Below the pieces are notes generated by a model. That model had not been told where the DNA came from and ran no database searches. It saw only the letters and a list, made by a program, of their open reading frames with translations. The position numbers and the translations under genes were made by a program. A stretch of 64,000 nt of DNA from Rhodocyclaceae bacterium (GTDB lineage: Bacteria; Pseudomonadota; Gammaproteobacteria; Burkholderiales; Ga0077523), in NCBI GenBank assembly GCA_020248405.1, contig JADCHQ010000011.1, positions 62,001 to 126,000 of the forward strand, given 5' to 3'. Positions 1-8,265 of the stretch are shown here, one piece after another; the first letter of the stretch is position 1, and every line of letters starts with the position of its first letter.

Positions 1-1187
1 ATGTCACCGCCGTCGGCGATGCCGATGGCGTCTTCCCGCAGCACCGCCGACAGGGCGGCGAAAATGCGGTTGGGGTGCATGTGGCCGTCCTTGCCGGCGG
101 GCGCCGCGGCAAGCGAGGCGGCGTACTTGCCGGAGCGGCGCAGGTGCTCGGCGCGCAGCGCCGCGGTCCACTCGCGATCGAGGTTGGCCGAGGGCGCCCG
201 CAGCGCGGTGGCAATGGCGTCCATGGCGAGCGCCGGGGTGGCGAACAGCTCGGCCACGCCGCGGCGGTTTTCGCGCAGTTCCTCGGCGTTGTCACCGATG
301 CGCACCACGGCCGCCTTGGGCAGCACCGCTGGCGAGCCGTAGCCCAGCTGGTAGTCGAGCTTGCGGCCCACCACCACCACCAGGTCGGCCTCCTGCATGG
401 CGCGGCCGCGCATGGCGCCCACCACGGCGGCATGCTCGCGCGGCACCAGGCCGCGGGACTCCTGGGTGTCCAGGTACACCGCACCGCTGGCCTCGAGAAG
501 CTTCAGCAATGCATCGCTGGCCCCCTGGGCGCCGCGGCCAGTCACCACCAACGGGCGGCGGGCGGCGGCGATGGCGGCAACGGCCCGTTGCACGTCGGCG
601 GGATCGGGCGGGATGCGGCGCGCAGGCCGCGTCTGCATCCACTCGGGCAGCAGCACCGCCGCGGGCACGGGGCTGCGCAGCACGTCGGTGGGAATCTCCA
701 GGTACACCGCACCGGGCGGGTTGCCGTCGCCCGCGGCGGTGGACCAGCCCTTGTCCAGGTCTCGGGCGATGCTGCCGGCCACGCGCAGCGTGCGGGCGCT
801 GCGGGTGACGGGCTTCAGGATGGACACGTGATCGATGCCCTGCAGCGGCCCCAGGTCGTCCTGGGGCACGGGGGCGCAACCGCCGATCAGCAGCAGGGGC
901 ACCCGCTCGAGGTTGGCATTGGCCATGGCGGTGACGCAGTTGGTGACCCCCGGGCCGGCCGTGGCCAGGGCCACCCCCACCCCGCCCGTGAGCACCGCGT
1001 GGGCGTGGGCCATGTGCACCGCCGCCCCCTCGTCGCGCACGTCCACGATGCGCACTCCGCGCTGGCCGAGGTGATCCCAGATGGGCTGGATATGGCCGCC
1101 CTGCAGGCCGAACACGCGGTCCACACCGCGGGCCACCAGCCAGTCGGCCACCGCCTCCGCAACGCTGCGCGCTTGGTTGGCCTCCAT
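1..1187 (-). CDS. ThDP-dependent enzyme (acetolactate synthase-like), 3' truncated by window edge
   Basis: Partial: about 395 codons are present and the 3' end lies outside the window. The start is the ATG at 1187-1185, preceded by a GGGAGAG ribosome binding site. The N-terminal Pyr domain is recognisable: ARGVDRVFGLQGGH near residues 20-32, and the conserved catalytic glutamate in VRDEGAAVHMAHA (Glu53). A central nucleotide-fold domain follows, and the visible part ends at IADGGD, where the ThDP-binding domain begins. The family covers acetolactate synthase, glyoxylate carboligase, benzoylformate decarboxylase and sulfoacetaldehyde acetyltransferase types, and substrate cannot be assigned here. 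It lies 150 bp downstream of a GntR regulator on the same strand, which suggests a regulated catabolic role rather than housekeeping valine/isoleucine synthesis. Confidence 0.85.
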   Translation of the reverse strand, partial: MEANQARSVAEAVADWLVARGVDRVFGLQGGHIQPIWDHLGQRGVRIVDVRDEGAAVHMAHAHAVLTGGVGVALATAGPGVTNCVTAMANANLERVPLLLIGGCAPVPQDDLGPLQGIDHVSILKPVTRSARTLRVAGSIARDLDKGWSTAAGDGNPPGAVYLEIPTDVLRSPVPAAVLLPEWMQTRPARRIPPDPADVQRAVAAIAAARRPLVVTGRGAQGASDALLKLLEASGAVYLDTQESRGLVPREHAAVVGAMRGRAMQEADLVVVVGRKLDYQLGYGSPAVLPKAAVVRIGDNAEELRENRRGVAELFATPALAMDAIATALRAPSANLDREWTAALRAEHLRRSGKYAASLAAAPAGKDGHMHPNRIFAALSAVLREDAIGIADGGD

Positions 1188-1337
1188 CACGCTCTCCCGG
1201 TGGTGAAGTGGAGGCAGCGCCCTGGGGCGCAGGCCTTGCAAGCGGTGGGAAGGCGCCTGGCGCGAAGGGGGCGCGCGGGGCGCGGGGCGTGGATGCGGTT
1301 CATGGTGAACTCCCTGGTGAAGATCGGCGGTGCGCGT

Positions 1338-2045
1338 TCAGGAGGCGGCCGCACGGCGGCGCGTCCGCGGCACGGCAGCCGCCGCAGGCGCGGGGCGGGC
1401 GGCGATGCTCTCTGCCAGCGCGTCGGAGGCGTTGTTCACGTGCGCCCGGGACAACTGCCCCGCGCGCTCGGCATCGCCCGCCAGCACAGCCTCGAGAATG
1501 GCCTCGTGGTCGTCCCAGATGTCACGAGGCGCCTCGGCCCGCGCCAACACCTCGCCCATGACGCGCCGCAGGCAGGTCCAATGGGGCGCGCACACCTGGG
1601 CCACGAGGGGATTTCCCGACAGCCGGTAGAGCAGAAAGTGGAATTCCATGTCCGCCGCGATCATCCGGGCGAAGGAACCGCTTTTCACCGCTGCACGGCC
1701 CCGCTCGATGGGGGCCTTGCCCTCGGCGGCGGCGGAGCTGGAGCGGCGGGCGGCGAGGCTGGCCGCGAGGCCATCCATGGCGCCACGGATTTCGTAGAGA
1801 TCGCGCACCTGGGCAGGGTCGAGCGGAGCCACCATGAGGCCTCGCCCCGGCGCATCGCGCAGGACGCCGTGGCGGCTGAGCAGCAGAAGGGCCTGTTGCA
1901 CGGGCTGGCGCGACACCCCCAGGGCGGCGGCGATGTCTTCCTGAATGAGGCGCGACTCGGACCCGAAACGCCCTTCGGTGATGTCCGACAGGATCGCCTC
2001 GTAGACTTGATCCACGAGAGTGGGCTGGGGCGAAAGCGAGCGCAT
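1338..2045 (-). CDS. GntR family regulator with FCD effector domain
   Basis: 235 aa. An N-terminal winged helix of GntR type spans about residues 8-75 (LVDQVYEAILSDI, then the recognition helix GVSRQPVQQALLLL). An all-helical FCD ligand domain follows to about residue 210, so the protein is of the FadR/VanR subfamily. Such proteins usually repress a nearby catabolic operon and release DNA when an organic acid binds. The gene sits upstream of, and on the same strand as, the ThDP enzyme at 1-1187, its most likely target. A palindrome inside its own promoter (2093-2108) suggests autoregulation. The effector is unknown. The C-terminus is Ala/Arg-rich. Confidence 0.88.
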   Translation of the reverse strand: MRSLSPQPTLVDQVYEAILSDITEGRFGSESRLIQEDIAAALGVSRQPVQQALLLLSRHGVLRDAPGRGLMVAPLDPAQVRDLYEIRGAMDGLAASLAARRSSSAAAEGKAPIERGRAAVKSGSFARMIAADMEFHFLLYRLSGNPLVAQVCAPHWTCLRRVMGEVLARAEAPRDIWDDHEAILEAVLAGDAERAGQLSRAHVNNASDALAESIAARPAPAAAAVPRTRRRAAAS

Positions 2046-2084
2046 GGAGGTCCCGGTTGCAGCGGCAATGCGACGGAAGCGCGC

Positions 2085-2112
2085 ATTTTAGAACTCTGAA
2101 TTCAGAATGCAA
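2085..2112 (-). promoter_or_regulatory. Probable promoter and operator of the GntR regulator gene
   Basis: On the minus strand TTGCAT (2112-2107) and TAAAAT (2090-2085) are separated by 16 nt, giving a sigma-70-like promoter about 40 nt upstream of the regulator ATG. The spacer holds a near-perfect 16-bp palindrome, ACTCTGAATTCAGAAT on the plus strand (2093-2108, one mismatched pair), the size and position expected for a dimeric GntR operator. Autoregulation is inferred. Confidence 0.55.
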
Positions 2113-2225
2113 CCGCTGCTGGAAGCCCTGCTTTTTTACGGCCGGTGCGGGGGCCGCAATCCGCCCGCCGCGCACCCATCGCCACCAGGCGCGCGGACCT
2201 TGCACCACGAAAGCAGCCGGCAAAG

Positions 2226-2256
2226 AAAAAGGGCCTGCATTTGCATGCAGGCCCTT
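2226..2256 (-). terminator. Rho-independent terminator after tRNA-Arg(ACG)
   Basis: A perfect 12-bp stem (2229-2240 with 2245-2256) and a 4-nt loop are followed on the minus strand by a run of U residues (plus-strand A tract 2226-2230). It lies 9 bp downstream of the tRNA-Arg gene. Confidence 0.85.
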
Positions 2257-2264
2257 GGCAGGGT

Positions 2265-2341
2265 TGGCGCGCCCGGCAGGATTTGAACCCACGACCCCCT
2301 GGTTCGTAGCCAGGTACTCTATCCAACTGAGCTACGGGCGC
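2265..2341 (-). tRNA. tRNA-Arg (anticodon ACG)
   Basis: 77 nt including an encoded CCA. The 7-bp acceptor stem GCGCCCG/CGGGCGC, D-arm, anticodon loop CTACGAA and T-loop TTCAAAT are all readable on the minus strand. Anticodon ACG would be deaminated to ICG and reads CGU/CGC/CGA codons. A strong terminator follows immediately. Confidence 0.97.
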
Positions 2342-2442
2342 CCGGAAAACCACACGTACGAGAACATCGAATTCAATTGCGAAGACCGGCGCTGACGCGC
2401 CTTCGAAACGCCTGCTGCTCTTGTGGAGCGTCCTCGCCCTTC

Positions 2443-2475
2443 AGGAAAACGCCGCGCGAGGCGCGGCGTTTTCCT
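2443..2475 (-). terminator. Terminator hairpin after tRNA-Ser(GCT)
   Basis: A perfect 15-bp inverted repeat (2443-2457 with 2461-2475) with a 3-nt loop. The stem base carries TTTT on either strand, so it could act in both directions. It lies 3 bp past the 3' end of tRNA-Ser and probably ends the aspartokinase/tRNA-Ser transcript. Confidence 0.85.
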
Positions 2476-2478
2476 AAC

Positions 2479-2571
2479 TGGCGGAGACGCAGGGATTCGA
2501 ACCCTGGATGCAGGTTTTGCCCGCATACTCCCTTAGCAGGGGAGCACCTTCGGCCTCTCGGTCACGTCTCC
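2479..2571 (-). tRNA. tRNA-Ser (anticodon GCT)
   Basis: 93 nt including encoded CCA. It is a class II tRNA with the long variable arm typical of serine. The acceptor pair is GGAGACG/CGTCTCC and the anticodon loop CTGCTAA gives GCU, reading AGC/AGU. It sits 63 bp downstream of the aspartokinase gene on the same strand, an arrangement common in betaproteobacteria, so it may be processed from the lysC transcript. Confidence 0.97.
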
Positions 2572-2634
2572 AAAGAACACGGATGATAGTCGCGCGGGTT
2601 TCGAGGGTCAAACCCACGCGCCGCCCCCCGCCGG

Positions 2635-3888
2635 TCAGGCAGCACCCTGCTCCAGGTCGAAGGCCTTGTGCAGCACGCGCACCGCCAGCTCGAGGTACTT
2701 CTCGTCCACCACCGCGGAAATCTTGATCTCGCTGGTGGAGATCATCTGGATGTTGATGCCCTCCTCGGACAGGGTGCGGAACATGCGGCTGGCGATGCCG
2801 GCGTGCGTGCGCATGCCCACGCCCACCATGGAAACCTTGCAGATGCGGTTGTCGCCCAGAATGGCCCGGGCGCCAATATGGGACTTCACGTTTTCGAGAA
2901 TCTGCAGGGCGCGGCTGTAATCGCCGCGCGGCACGGTGAAGCTGAAGTCGGTGAGCCCGTCCACCGAGGCGTTCTGGATGATCATGTCCACGTCGATGTT
3001 GGCATCGCCAACGGGGCCCAGGATGGCGTAGGCGATGCCGGGGCGGTCGGGCACACCGGTGACGGTGAGCTTGGCCTCGTCGCGGGCGAAGGCGATGCCG
3101 GAAATGACGGCCTGTTCCATCTGTTCGTCTTCCTCGAAGGTGATCAGGGTGCCCGATTGCGCCTCGACGGCCACCGGGAGGTCGGGATCGGTGAGGCTCG
3201 AGAGCACCCGCAGGCGCACGCGGTACTTGCCAGCGAACTCCACCGAGCGGATCTGCAACACCTTGCTGCCCAGGCTCGCCATCTCGAGCATTTCCTCGAA
3301 GGTGATGGTGGCCAGGCGGCGCGCCTCGGGAACGATGCGCGGATCGGTGGTGTACACGCCATCCACATCGGTGAAGATAAGACACTCATCGGCCTTCAGG
3401 GCGGCCGCCAGCGCCACGGCGGAGGTATCCGAGCCGCCGCGCCCGAGCGTGGTGAGGTTGCCGTGGGCGTCGATGCCCTGGAAGCCCGCTACCACCGGAA
3501 CGATGCCCGCGGCCAGATCCTCGCGCAGGCGCTGCTCGTCGATGCCGAGAATGCGCGCCTTGGTGAAGGCACTGTCGGTGAGCACCTTCACCTGCCAGCC
3601 GGTGTAGGAGCGCGCCTTCACGCCCTGGGCCATGAGCGCCATGGACAGCAAGCCGACGGTGACCTGCTCGCCGGTGGAGGCCACCACGTCCAGTTCGCGC
3701 GGATCGGGCTCCTCCTGCAGCTCCCGCGCCAGGCCGATGAGGCGGTTGGTCTCGCCCGACATGGCGGAGGGCACCACCACCACCTGATGGCCGGCGGCGC
3801 ACCATTTGGCCACGCGCCGGGCCACGTTGCGGATGCGTTCGGTGGAAGCCACCGAGGTGCCGCCGAATTTCTGGACGATGAAAGCCAT
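2635..3888 (-). CDS. lysC: Aspartate kinase
   Basis: 417 aa. It phosphorylates L-aspartate with ATP, the first step towards lysine, threonine, methionine and diaminopimelate. The start is ATG at 3888, giving [13 protein letters not shown]; the KFGGTS nucleotide-binding motif is at residues 7-12. The amino-acid kinase domain fills about residues 1-245 and contains [16 protein letters not shown]. Two ACT domains follow, including [14 protein letters not shown] and [18 protein letters not shown], which bind lysine or threonine for feedback inhibition. Length and layout match the monofunctional class found in betaproteobacteria. A longer reading frame runs further upstream, but the extra residues are Arg-rich and unlike the family. 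tRNA-Ser follows. Confidence 0.97.
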   Translation of the reverse strand: MAFIVQKFGGTSVASTERIRNVARRVAKWCAAGHQVVVVPSAMSGETNRLIGLARELQEEPDPRELDVVASTGEQVTVGLLSMALMAQGVKARSYTGWQVKVLTDSAFTKARILGIDEQRLREDLAAGIVPVVAGFQGIDAHGNLTTLGRGGSDTSAVALAAALKADECLIFTDVDGVYTTDPRIVPEARRLATITFEEMLEMASLGSKVLQIRSVEFAGKYRVRLRVLSSLTDPDLPVAVEAQSGTLITFEEDEQMEQAVISGIAFARDEAKLTVTGVPDRPGIAYAILGPVGDANIDVDMIIQNASVDGLTDFSFTVPRGDYSRALQILENVKSHIGARAILGDNRICKVSMVGVGMRTHAGIASRMFRTLSEEGINIQMISTSEIKISAVVDEKYLELAVRVLHKAFDLEQGAA

Positions 3889-4093
3889 GCTGGTTGCAAG
3901 GCCGCGCCTGCGGCGCAGCGAAAAAAGCCGCGAGTGTACGCAACCCCGGGGCAGGTTTCCAAGGGCCACGCCCGAGGGCCGGGCGGTTTCGCACCCGCCC
4001 GGGTTCACGCCCCGGCGCTGGCTGCGCTACAGTGCACTCCGGTCGCGGGGGCGCACGTCATCCATGGGTCGCAAGGCCGCAGGAGTGTTAGTC

Positions 4094-4924
4094 ATGCTGC
4101 TTCGCATCGCTACCGCCGTGTTCATGGTGGCCCTCACCGCCGTGGCCCGCGCTACCCCCGAGGCCGATACCGTTGTCGAGGCAACCGCACTCAACCCCGA
4201 AATCATCGCCGCCGTGCGCCAGGCGCGCGCAGCCGCCAGCGCCGCCCGCGAGGCCGGCCAGGCGGCCCGCGCCAACGAGGCGCAGGTGCTGGCCGCCGCC
4301 GAGCGCGGCCGCGCCGCAGCCCGCAAGGCCCGCGCCCTGGAGGGTCCAGGCCGGCTGCGGCTGGCCTTTCCCCAGGGCGAGCGCTACGAGGGTGAAGTGC
4401 TGGACGGCAAGCGCCACGGGCTGGGCGTGCTGGAGTTCCGCGACGGCAGCCGCTACGAGGGCCAATGGCGCGCCGACCAATCCACCGGCGCCGGGGTGTA
4501 CTTCCTGCCCGATGGCCGCCAGTACCAAGGAGATTTCGTGGCCAACAAGGCAGAGGGGCTGGGCGTGTTCCACCTGGCGTACCGGCACCGTTACCTGGGC
4601 GAGTTTCGCAAGGACGTGGCGGCGGGACTGGGCATGTACAGCCTTCCCGATGGCCAGGTGTACTTGGGCCAGTTCAGCGGCGACGAAGCCCAGGGCGTGG
4701 GGGTGTACGTGATGGCGGGCGGCGAGCGCTACGAGGGCGAGACCTGGGCCAACCAGCGAAACGGCTACGGCATCCACACCTGGCCCAACGGCGACCGCTA
4801 CGAAGGCATGCTGAAGGACGGCACCATGGACGGGCCCGGGGCACGCTTTCTTGCCGGCGGCGCGGTGCAGCAGGGGCTGTGGCGCGGCAACAAACTGGTG
4901 AAGGCCCTCGCCCCTGCTCTTTGA
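4094..4924 (+). CDS. Exported MORN-repeat protein
   Basis: 276 aa. The start is ATG at 4094, preceded by AGGAG at 4081-4085. An N-terminal hydrophobic segment (LLRIATAVFMVALTAVARA) looks like a Sec signal peptide. An Ala/Arg-rich helical stretch at about residues 35-85 is a likely coiled coil. About seven MORN repeats follow, for example YEGEVLDGKRHGLGVLEF and YEGQWRADQSTGAG. MORN repeats form elongated beta hairpins and usually mediate protein or membrane contact; no catalytic domain is visible. The gene converges on the ankyrin-repeat gene at 4958-5671. No specific function can be assigned. Confidence 0.88.
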   Translation: MLLRIATAVFMVALTAVARATPEADTVVEATALNPEIIAAVRQARAAASAAREAGQAARANEAQVLAAAERGRAAARKARALEGPGRLRLAFPQGERYEGEVLDGKRHGLGVLEFRDGSRYEGQWRADQSTGAGVYFLPDGRQYQGDFVANKAEGLGVFHLAYRHRYLGEFRKDVAAGLGMYSLPDGQVYLGQFSGDEAQGVGVYVMAGGERYEGETWANQRNGYGIHTWPNGDRYEGMLKDGTMDGPGARFLAGGAVQQGLWRGNKLVKALAPAL

Positions 4925-4957
4925 GGGCACGGCGCCGGGGCTCGTGGCGCGCGCGGC

Positions 4958-5671
4958 TCAGCCGCCGGCGGATTCCAGCAGTTTCACTACCTCTGCGTGC
5001 CGCCCCTCGCGCGCCATGTCCAGGGCGGTCTTGCCGCGGTCATCACGGCGCGCCGGGTCTGCTCCACGCTCCAGCAGCAGGCGCACCGTGGCGGCATGGC
5101 CGTACCCGGCAGCCCACATTAGCGCCGTGAGCTCGCGCCCGTAGCTGGCATTCACGCCCACACCGCGCTCCAGCAACAGCACCACGGCCTCGGTGCGCCC
5201 GGCTCCCGCCGCGTAGATCACTGCGTTCTTGCCGAGCTGGTCGCGGGCAAGGGGATCGGCGCCCGCCTCCAGCAGCATGCCCAGGATCTGCGTGCTGCCG
5301 GCATAGGCCGCCGCCATCGCAGGGGTGGTCTTGTCCAGGGCGGGGGTGTCGGCCTGTGCGCCCCGTTGCAACAACTCACGCACCAGGGATTCGTTGCCCT
5401 TTTTCACGAACAGCATCAGCGGCGTCTCGCCGTTGCGGTTGCGGGCATTGACCGCGGCACCCCGCTGCAACAGGTCGAGGGCACGCTCGGCGTCACCGCG
5501 TTTGGCGGCGGCAAGCAGTTGGGCATTGAGGTTGTAGGCCGAGGCGTCGTAGTCGTTGCCGCCCATGTTGTTCTGGGATGCCGCAGGCTGCACTGAAAAC
5601 CCCGCCACCAGCAGCAGCACGAGACGCAAGTTTGCGAGCCGGCACAACGCTGTACAGGACAATCGGTTCAT
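4958..5671 (-). CDS. Ankyrin-repeat protein with signal peptide
   Basis: 237 aa. The N-terminal hydrophobic run (LRLVLLLVAGFSVQPAASQ) ends in a probable signal-peptidase site, so the protein is predicted to be periplasmic. About five ankyrin repeats follow from residue 45 to the end, such as NGETPLMLFVKKGNESLVRE and GKTALDMAREGRHAEVVKLL. Ankyrin repeats bind other proteins; periplasmic bacterial examples often accompany oxidative-stress enzymes. The start chosen is ATG 5671; an in-frame ATG at 5695 would add eight residues, and neither has a strong ribosome binding site. It is divergent from the PQQ dehydrogenase gene, with 138 bp between the two starts. Confidence 0.88.
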   Translation of the reverse strand: MNRLSCTALCRLANLRLVLLLVAGFSVQPAASQNNMGGNDYDASAYNLNAQLLAAAKRGDAERALDLLQRGAAVNARNRNGETPLMLFVKKGNESLVRELLQRGAQADTPALDKTTPAMAAAYAGSTQILGMLLEAGADPLARDQLGKNAVIYAAGAGRTEAVVLLLERGVGVNASYGRELTALMWAAGYGHAATVRLLLERGADPARRDDRGKTALDMAREGRHAEVVKLLESAGG

Positions 5672-5809
5672 GGCTGTCTTTCGCTTGTGACCCATGAGAT
5701 TGTCATATAGAGTCGTTCGGCCGACAAATGAAGACAGCCATTGCAGGCCTGCATCGCGGCATTCATCACGGGATCGAGACAGGCCCGTGTCCAATCCAGA
5801 GGAGAAAGC

Positions 5810-7537
5810 ATGAACTTCAAGACCAGCCTCACTCGCGTCGCTGCGTCCCTTGTCGTGGCCGGCCTGGCGTCCATCGCCGTGGCCGCCGAAATCGAGGGCC
5901 AGCAGACCGTTGTCACCAAACCCATGTCCAAGAACCTGGTGAGCGTCACCCAGCAACTGCTGAACGCATCCCCTGGCGACAAGAATCACTGGCTGCACCC
6001 CAACGGCAACTACGCGCAGACGCGCTACTACCCCGCCGACCAGATCAACGCCGGCAACGTGGCCAAGCTCAAGCCCGCCTTCGTGTTCCAGACCGCGGTG
6101 CTCGAGTCCATGGAAACCGCGCCGCTCGTGGTCAATGGCGTGATGTTCCTCACCACGTCCTACAACCACGTTTACGCCGTGGACGCGGTCACCGGCGAGC
6201 AGTTCTGGCACTACAAGCACAAGATGGGGCCAGTCACCACCTACTGCTGCGGCCCCAACAACCGCGGCGTGGCTGCCTCGGGCGACATGCTCTTCATGGG
6301 CACCCTGGACGCCAAGCTGGTAGCCCTGGACGCCAAGACCGGCAAGGTGGTGTGGGAGACCGAGATCGCCGACCCCGAAAAGGGCTACAGCGAAACCATG
6401 GCGCCCACCGTGGTGGACGGCAAGGTACTCATCGGTACCAATGGCGGCGAGTACGGCATCCGCGGCTTCGTGAAGGCCTTCGACGCCAAGACCGGCAACC
6501 TGCTGTGGACCTTCAACACCATCCCCGACAAGGGCCATGAAGGCGTATGGGCCAAGAACGACGCCACCGGCCGCGACATGCTGCGCAACCTCGCCAAGGA
6601 GAAGGAACTGCTGGCCAAGAACGGCGGCGACTTCTACCAGACCCTGGGCGGCGGCGTGTGGATGACCCCGGCGGTGGACCTGGAGTCGCGCTCCGTGTAC
6701 TTCGTGGTGGGCAACCCCTCGCCCGACCTCTACGGCGACATCCGTCCCGGCGACAACCTCTACACCGACTCCGTGGTGGCGGTGGATCTGGATTCCGGCG
6801 CCTACAAGGCGCACTTCCAGTACGTGGCCCATGACGTGTGGGACCTGGACGCCGTGTCCCCGCCCATCATCACCACGGCGAAGGGCAAGGACGGCAAGGA
6901 TCGCAAGGTCGTCATCCACGGCGGCAAAACCGGCCACGTGTACGTGCACGACGCCAAGACCCTGGATCTGATCCGCTTCTCCGAGGCCATGGTGCCCCAG
7001 GAAAACATGTGGGTGCTGCCCACCGCCGAAGGTGCCCGCATGCTGCCCGGCGCCAACGGCGGCGTGGAGTGGAACCCCATGGCCATCAACCCGAAGCTGC
7101 GCATGGCCTATGCCGCCAACCTGCACCAGCCCATGACCTACCACGTGGAAGAAGCGGCCTACCCTGGCGGCGACAAGCTGTGGCTGGGCGGCGCCTTCAA
7201 GGTGATTCCGGGTGAGAAGCAGTGGGGCCGGCTGGCCGCGGTGAATCTCGACACCGGCAAGATGGCCTGGAAGGCCGACACCGATCAGCCGCTCATGGGC
7301 GGCGTGCTGGCCACCGCCGGCAACCTGGTGTTCACCGGCGAGGGCAACGGCTGGTTCAACGCCTACGACGCCCGCACCGGCAAGAAGCTGTGGTCCTTCC
7401 AGTGCGGCGCCGGCGTGAACGCCCCACCCGTGTCCTACACCGTCAACGGCAAGCAGTACATCGCCGTGGCGGCGGGCGGCAACACCCAGCTCGACTTCAA
7501 GCGCGGCAACAGCGTGTTCGTGTTCGCCCTGCCCTGA
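5810..7537 (+). CDS. PQQ-dependent alcohol dehydrogenase, periplasmic
   Basis: 575 aa. Eight-bladed beta-propeller quinoprotein of the methanol/ethanol dehydrogenase family, oxidising an alcohol to an aldehyde and passing electrons to a cytochrome c. The signal peptide spans residues 1-26 (cleavage after AVAA). Vicinal cysteines Cys146-Cys147 (TYCCGPN) form the disulfide over PQQ typical of the family. Probable metal ligands are Glu214 (TNGGEYG) and Asn302 (VGNPSPD), with catalytic Asp345 in [10 protein letters not shown] second aspartate, Asp347, gives the D-x-D pattern seen in lanthanide-dependent members. Tryptophan-docking repeats recur (VWET, LLWTF, KLWSF). The start has GGAG nine bases upstream. 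A terminator and then a dihaem cytochrome c gene follow. Substrate is unknown. Confidence 0.93.
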   Translation: MNFKTSLTRVAASLVVAGLASIAVAAEIEGQQTVVTKPMSKNLVSVTQQLLNASPGDKNHWLHPNGNYAQTRYYPADQINAGNVAKLKPAFVFQTAVLESMETAPLVVNGVMFLTTSYNHVYAVDAVTGEQFWHYKHKMGPVTTYCCGPNNRGVAASGDMLFMGTLDAKLVALDAKTGKVVWETEIADPEKGYSETMAPTVVDGKVLIGTNGGEYGIRGFVKAFDAKTGNLLWTFNTIPDKGHEGVWAKNDATGRDMLRNLAKEKELLAKNGGDFYQTLGGGVWMTPAVDLESRSVYFVVGNPSPDLYGDIRPGDNLYTDSVVAVDLDSGAYKAHFQYVAHDVWDLDAVSPPIITTAKGKDGKDRKVVIHGGKTGHVYVHDAKTLDLIRFSEAMVPQENMWVLPTAEGARMLPGANGGVEWNPMAINPKLRMAYAANLHQPMTYHVEEAAYPGGDKLWLGGAFKVIPGEKQWGRLAAVNLDTGKMAWKADTDQPLMGGVLATAGNLVFTGEGNGWFNAYDARTGKKLWSFQCGAGVNAPPVSYTVNGKQYIAVAAGGNTQLDFKRGNSVFVFALP

Positions 7538-7570
7538 TGATGAACTGAGCTTCATCCGGCAGGTCAGGGA

Positions 7571-7597
7571 AAGGCCACCCCCCGGGGTGGCCTTTTC
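7571..7597 (+). terminator. Rho-independent terminator after the PQQ dehydrogenase
   Basis: A 10-bp stem (7571-7580 with 7585-7594), loop CCCG, then a short T run (7593-7596). It lies 34 bp past the dehydrogenase stop and may attenuate read-through into the cytochrome c gene. Confidence 0.85.
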
Positions 7598-7640
7598 TCA
7601 TCGACCCGCGCTCCCGTCCCTGTCCATCGGATCCACACCC

Positions 7641-8219
7641 ATGAAGAGCACCATCGCACTGATCGCTGCCGCGCTGTGGCTCGGCGCGCTGCCGGCCCTG
7701 GCCCAGGACGCCGCCGCCGGCAAGGAAAAGTCCGCTGCCTGCGCCGCCTGCCACGGCGAGGACGGCAACTCCACCGTTTCCATGTTCCCCATCCTCGCGG
7801 GCCAGACCCCGCGCTACCTCTACCTGCAACTCAAGGACTTCAAGGAAGGCCGGCGCAAGAACGATCTCATGTCGCCCATGGCCGCCAACCTGAGCAAGCA
7901 GGACATGCAGGACCTGGCCGCCTACTACTCAAAGCAGAAGATCAAGCCCAACGGCTTCAAGGCCGACGGCGCCAAGGTAGCGCGCGGCAAGAAGGTCAAC
8001 GACGACGCCCTGTGCCCCATGTGCCACCTTGGCGGCTTCTCCGGCCAGAACGAGGTGCCGCGAGTGGCGGGCCAGCACTACGACTACGTGATCGCGCAGT
8101 TACGGGCCTTCAAGCACAAGGAACGCACCAACGACGCCGGCAACATGCAGGGCGTGGTGCGCACCCTGCCCGACGAGGACCTGGAAGCCCTGGCGCACTA
8201 CGTCGCCAATCTCAACTGA
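7641..8219 (+). CDS. Dihaem cytochrome c (c4/c553 type), periplasmic
   Basis: 192 aa. The signal peptide spans residues 1-21 (ALPALA). Two CXXCH haem c sites, CAACH (34-38) and CPMCH (125-129), sit in two halves of similar length, the layout of cytochrome c4-type proteins. Candidate axial methionines are Met80 in LMSPMAANL and the methionine in GNMQGVVRTL. It lies directly downstream of the PQQ dehydrogenase and is the natural electron acceptor for it, passing electrons to the respiratory chain. No convincing ribosome binding site is seen before ATG 7641; an upstream in-frame ATG at 7587 overlaps the terminator and is rejected. Confidence 0.92.
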   Translation: MKSTIALIAAALWLGALPALAQDAAAGKEKSAACAACHGEDGNSTVSMFPILAGQTPRYLYLQLKDFKEGRRKNDLMSPMAANLSKQDMQDLAAYYSKQKIKPNGFKADGAKVARGKKVNDDALCPMCHLGGFSGQNEVPRVAGQHYDYVIAQLRAFKHKERTNDAGNMQGVVRTLPDEDLEALAHYVANLN

Positions 8220-8228
8220 TTCGCGCCT

Positions 8229-8251
8229 GACCGGGCCGCCCGGGCCCGGTC
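8229..8251 (+). other. GC-rich inverted repeat downstream of the cytochrome c gene
   Basis: A perfect 9-bp stem with a 5-nt loop, 10 bp after the cytochrome c stop. No T run follows on either strand, so it is not a classical terminator; it could stabilise the 3' end of the message. Confidence 0.4.
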
Positions 8252-8265
8252 TGCTGCCGCCGGTC

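Noticed and set aside
75..2099. A 674-codon plus-strand frame
   Set aside because: Antisense to the ThDP enzyme and GntR genes; His/Gly-rich translation typical of GC-rich opposite-strand frames, with no recognisable family.
5672..7555. A minus-strand extension of the ankyrin protein to 865 codons
   Set aside because: Antisense to the PQQ dehydrogenase; the ankyrin protein has its own signal peptide starting at 5671.
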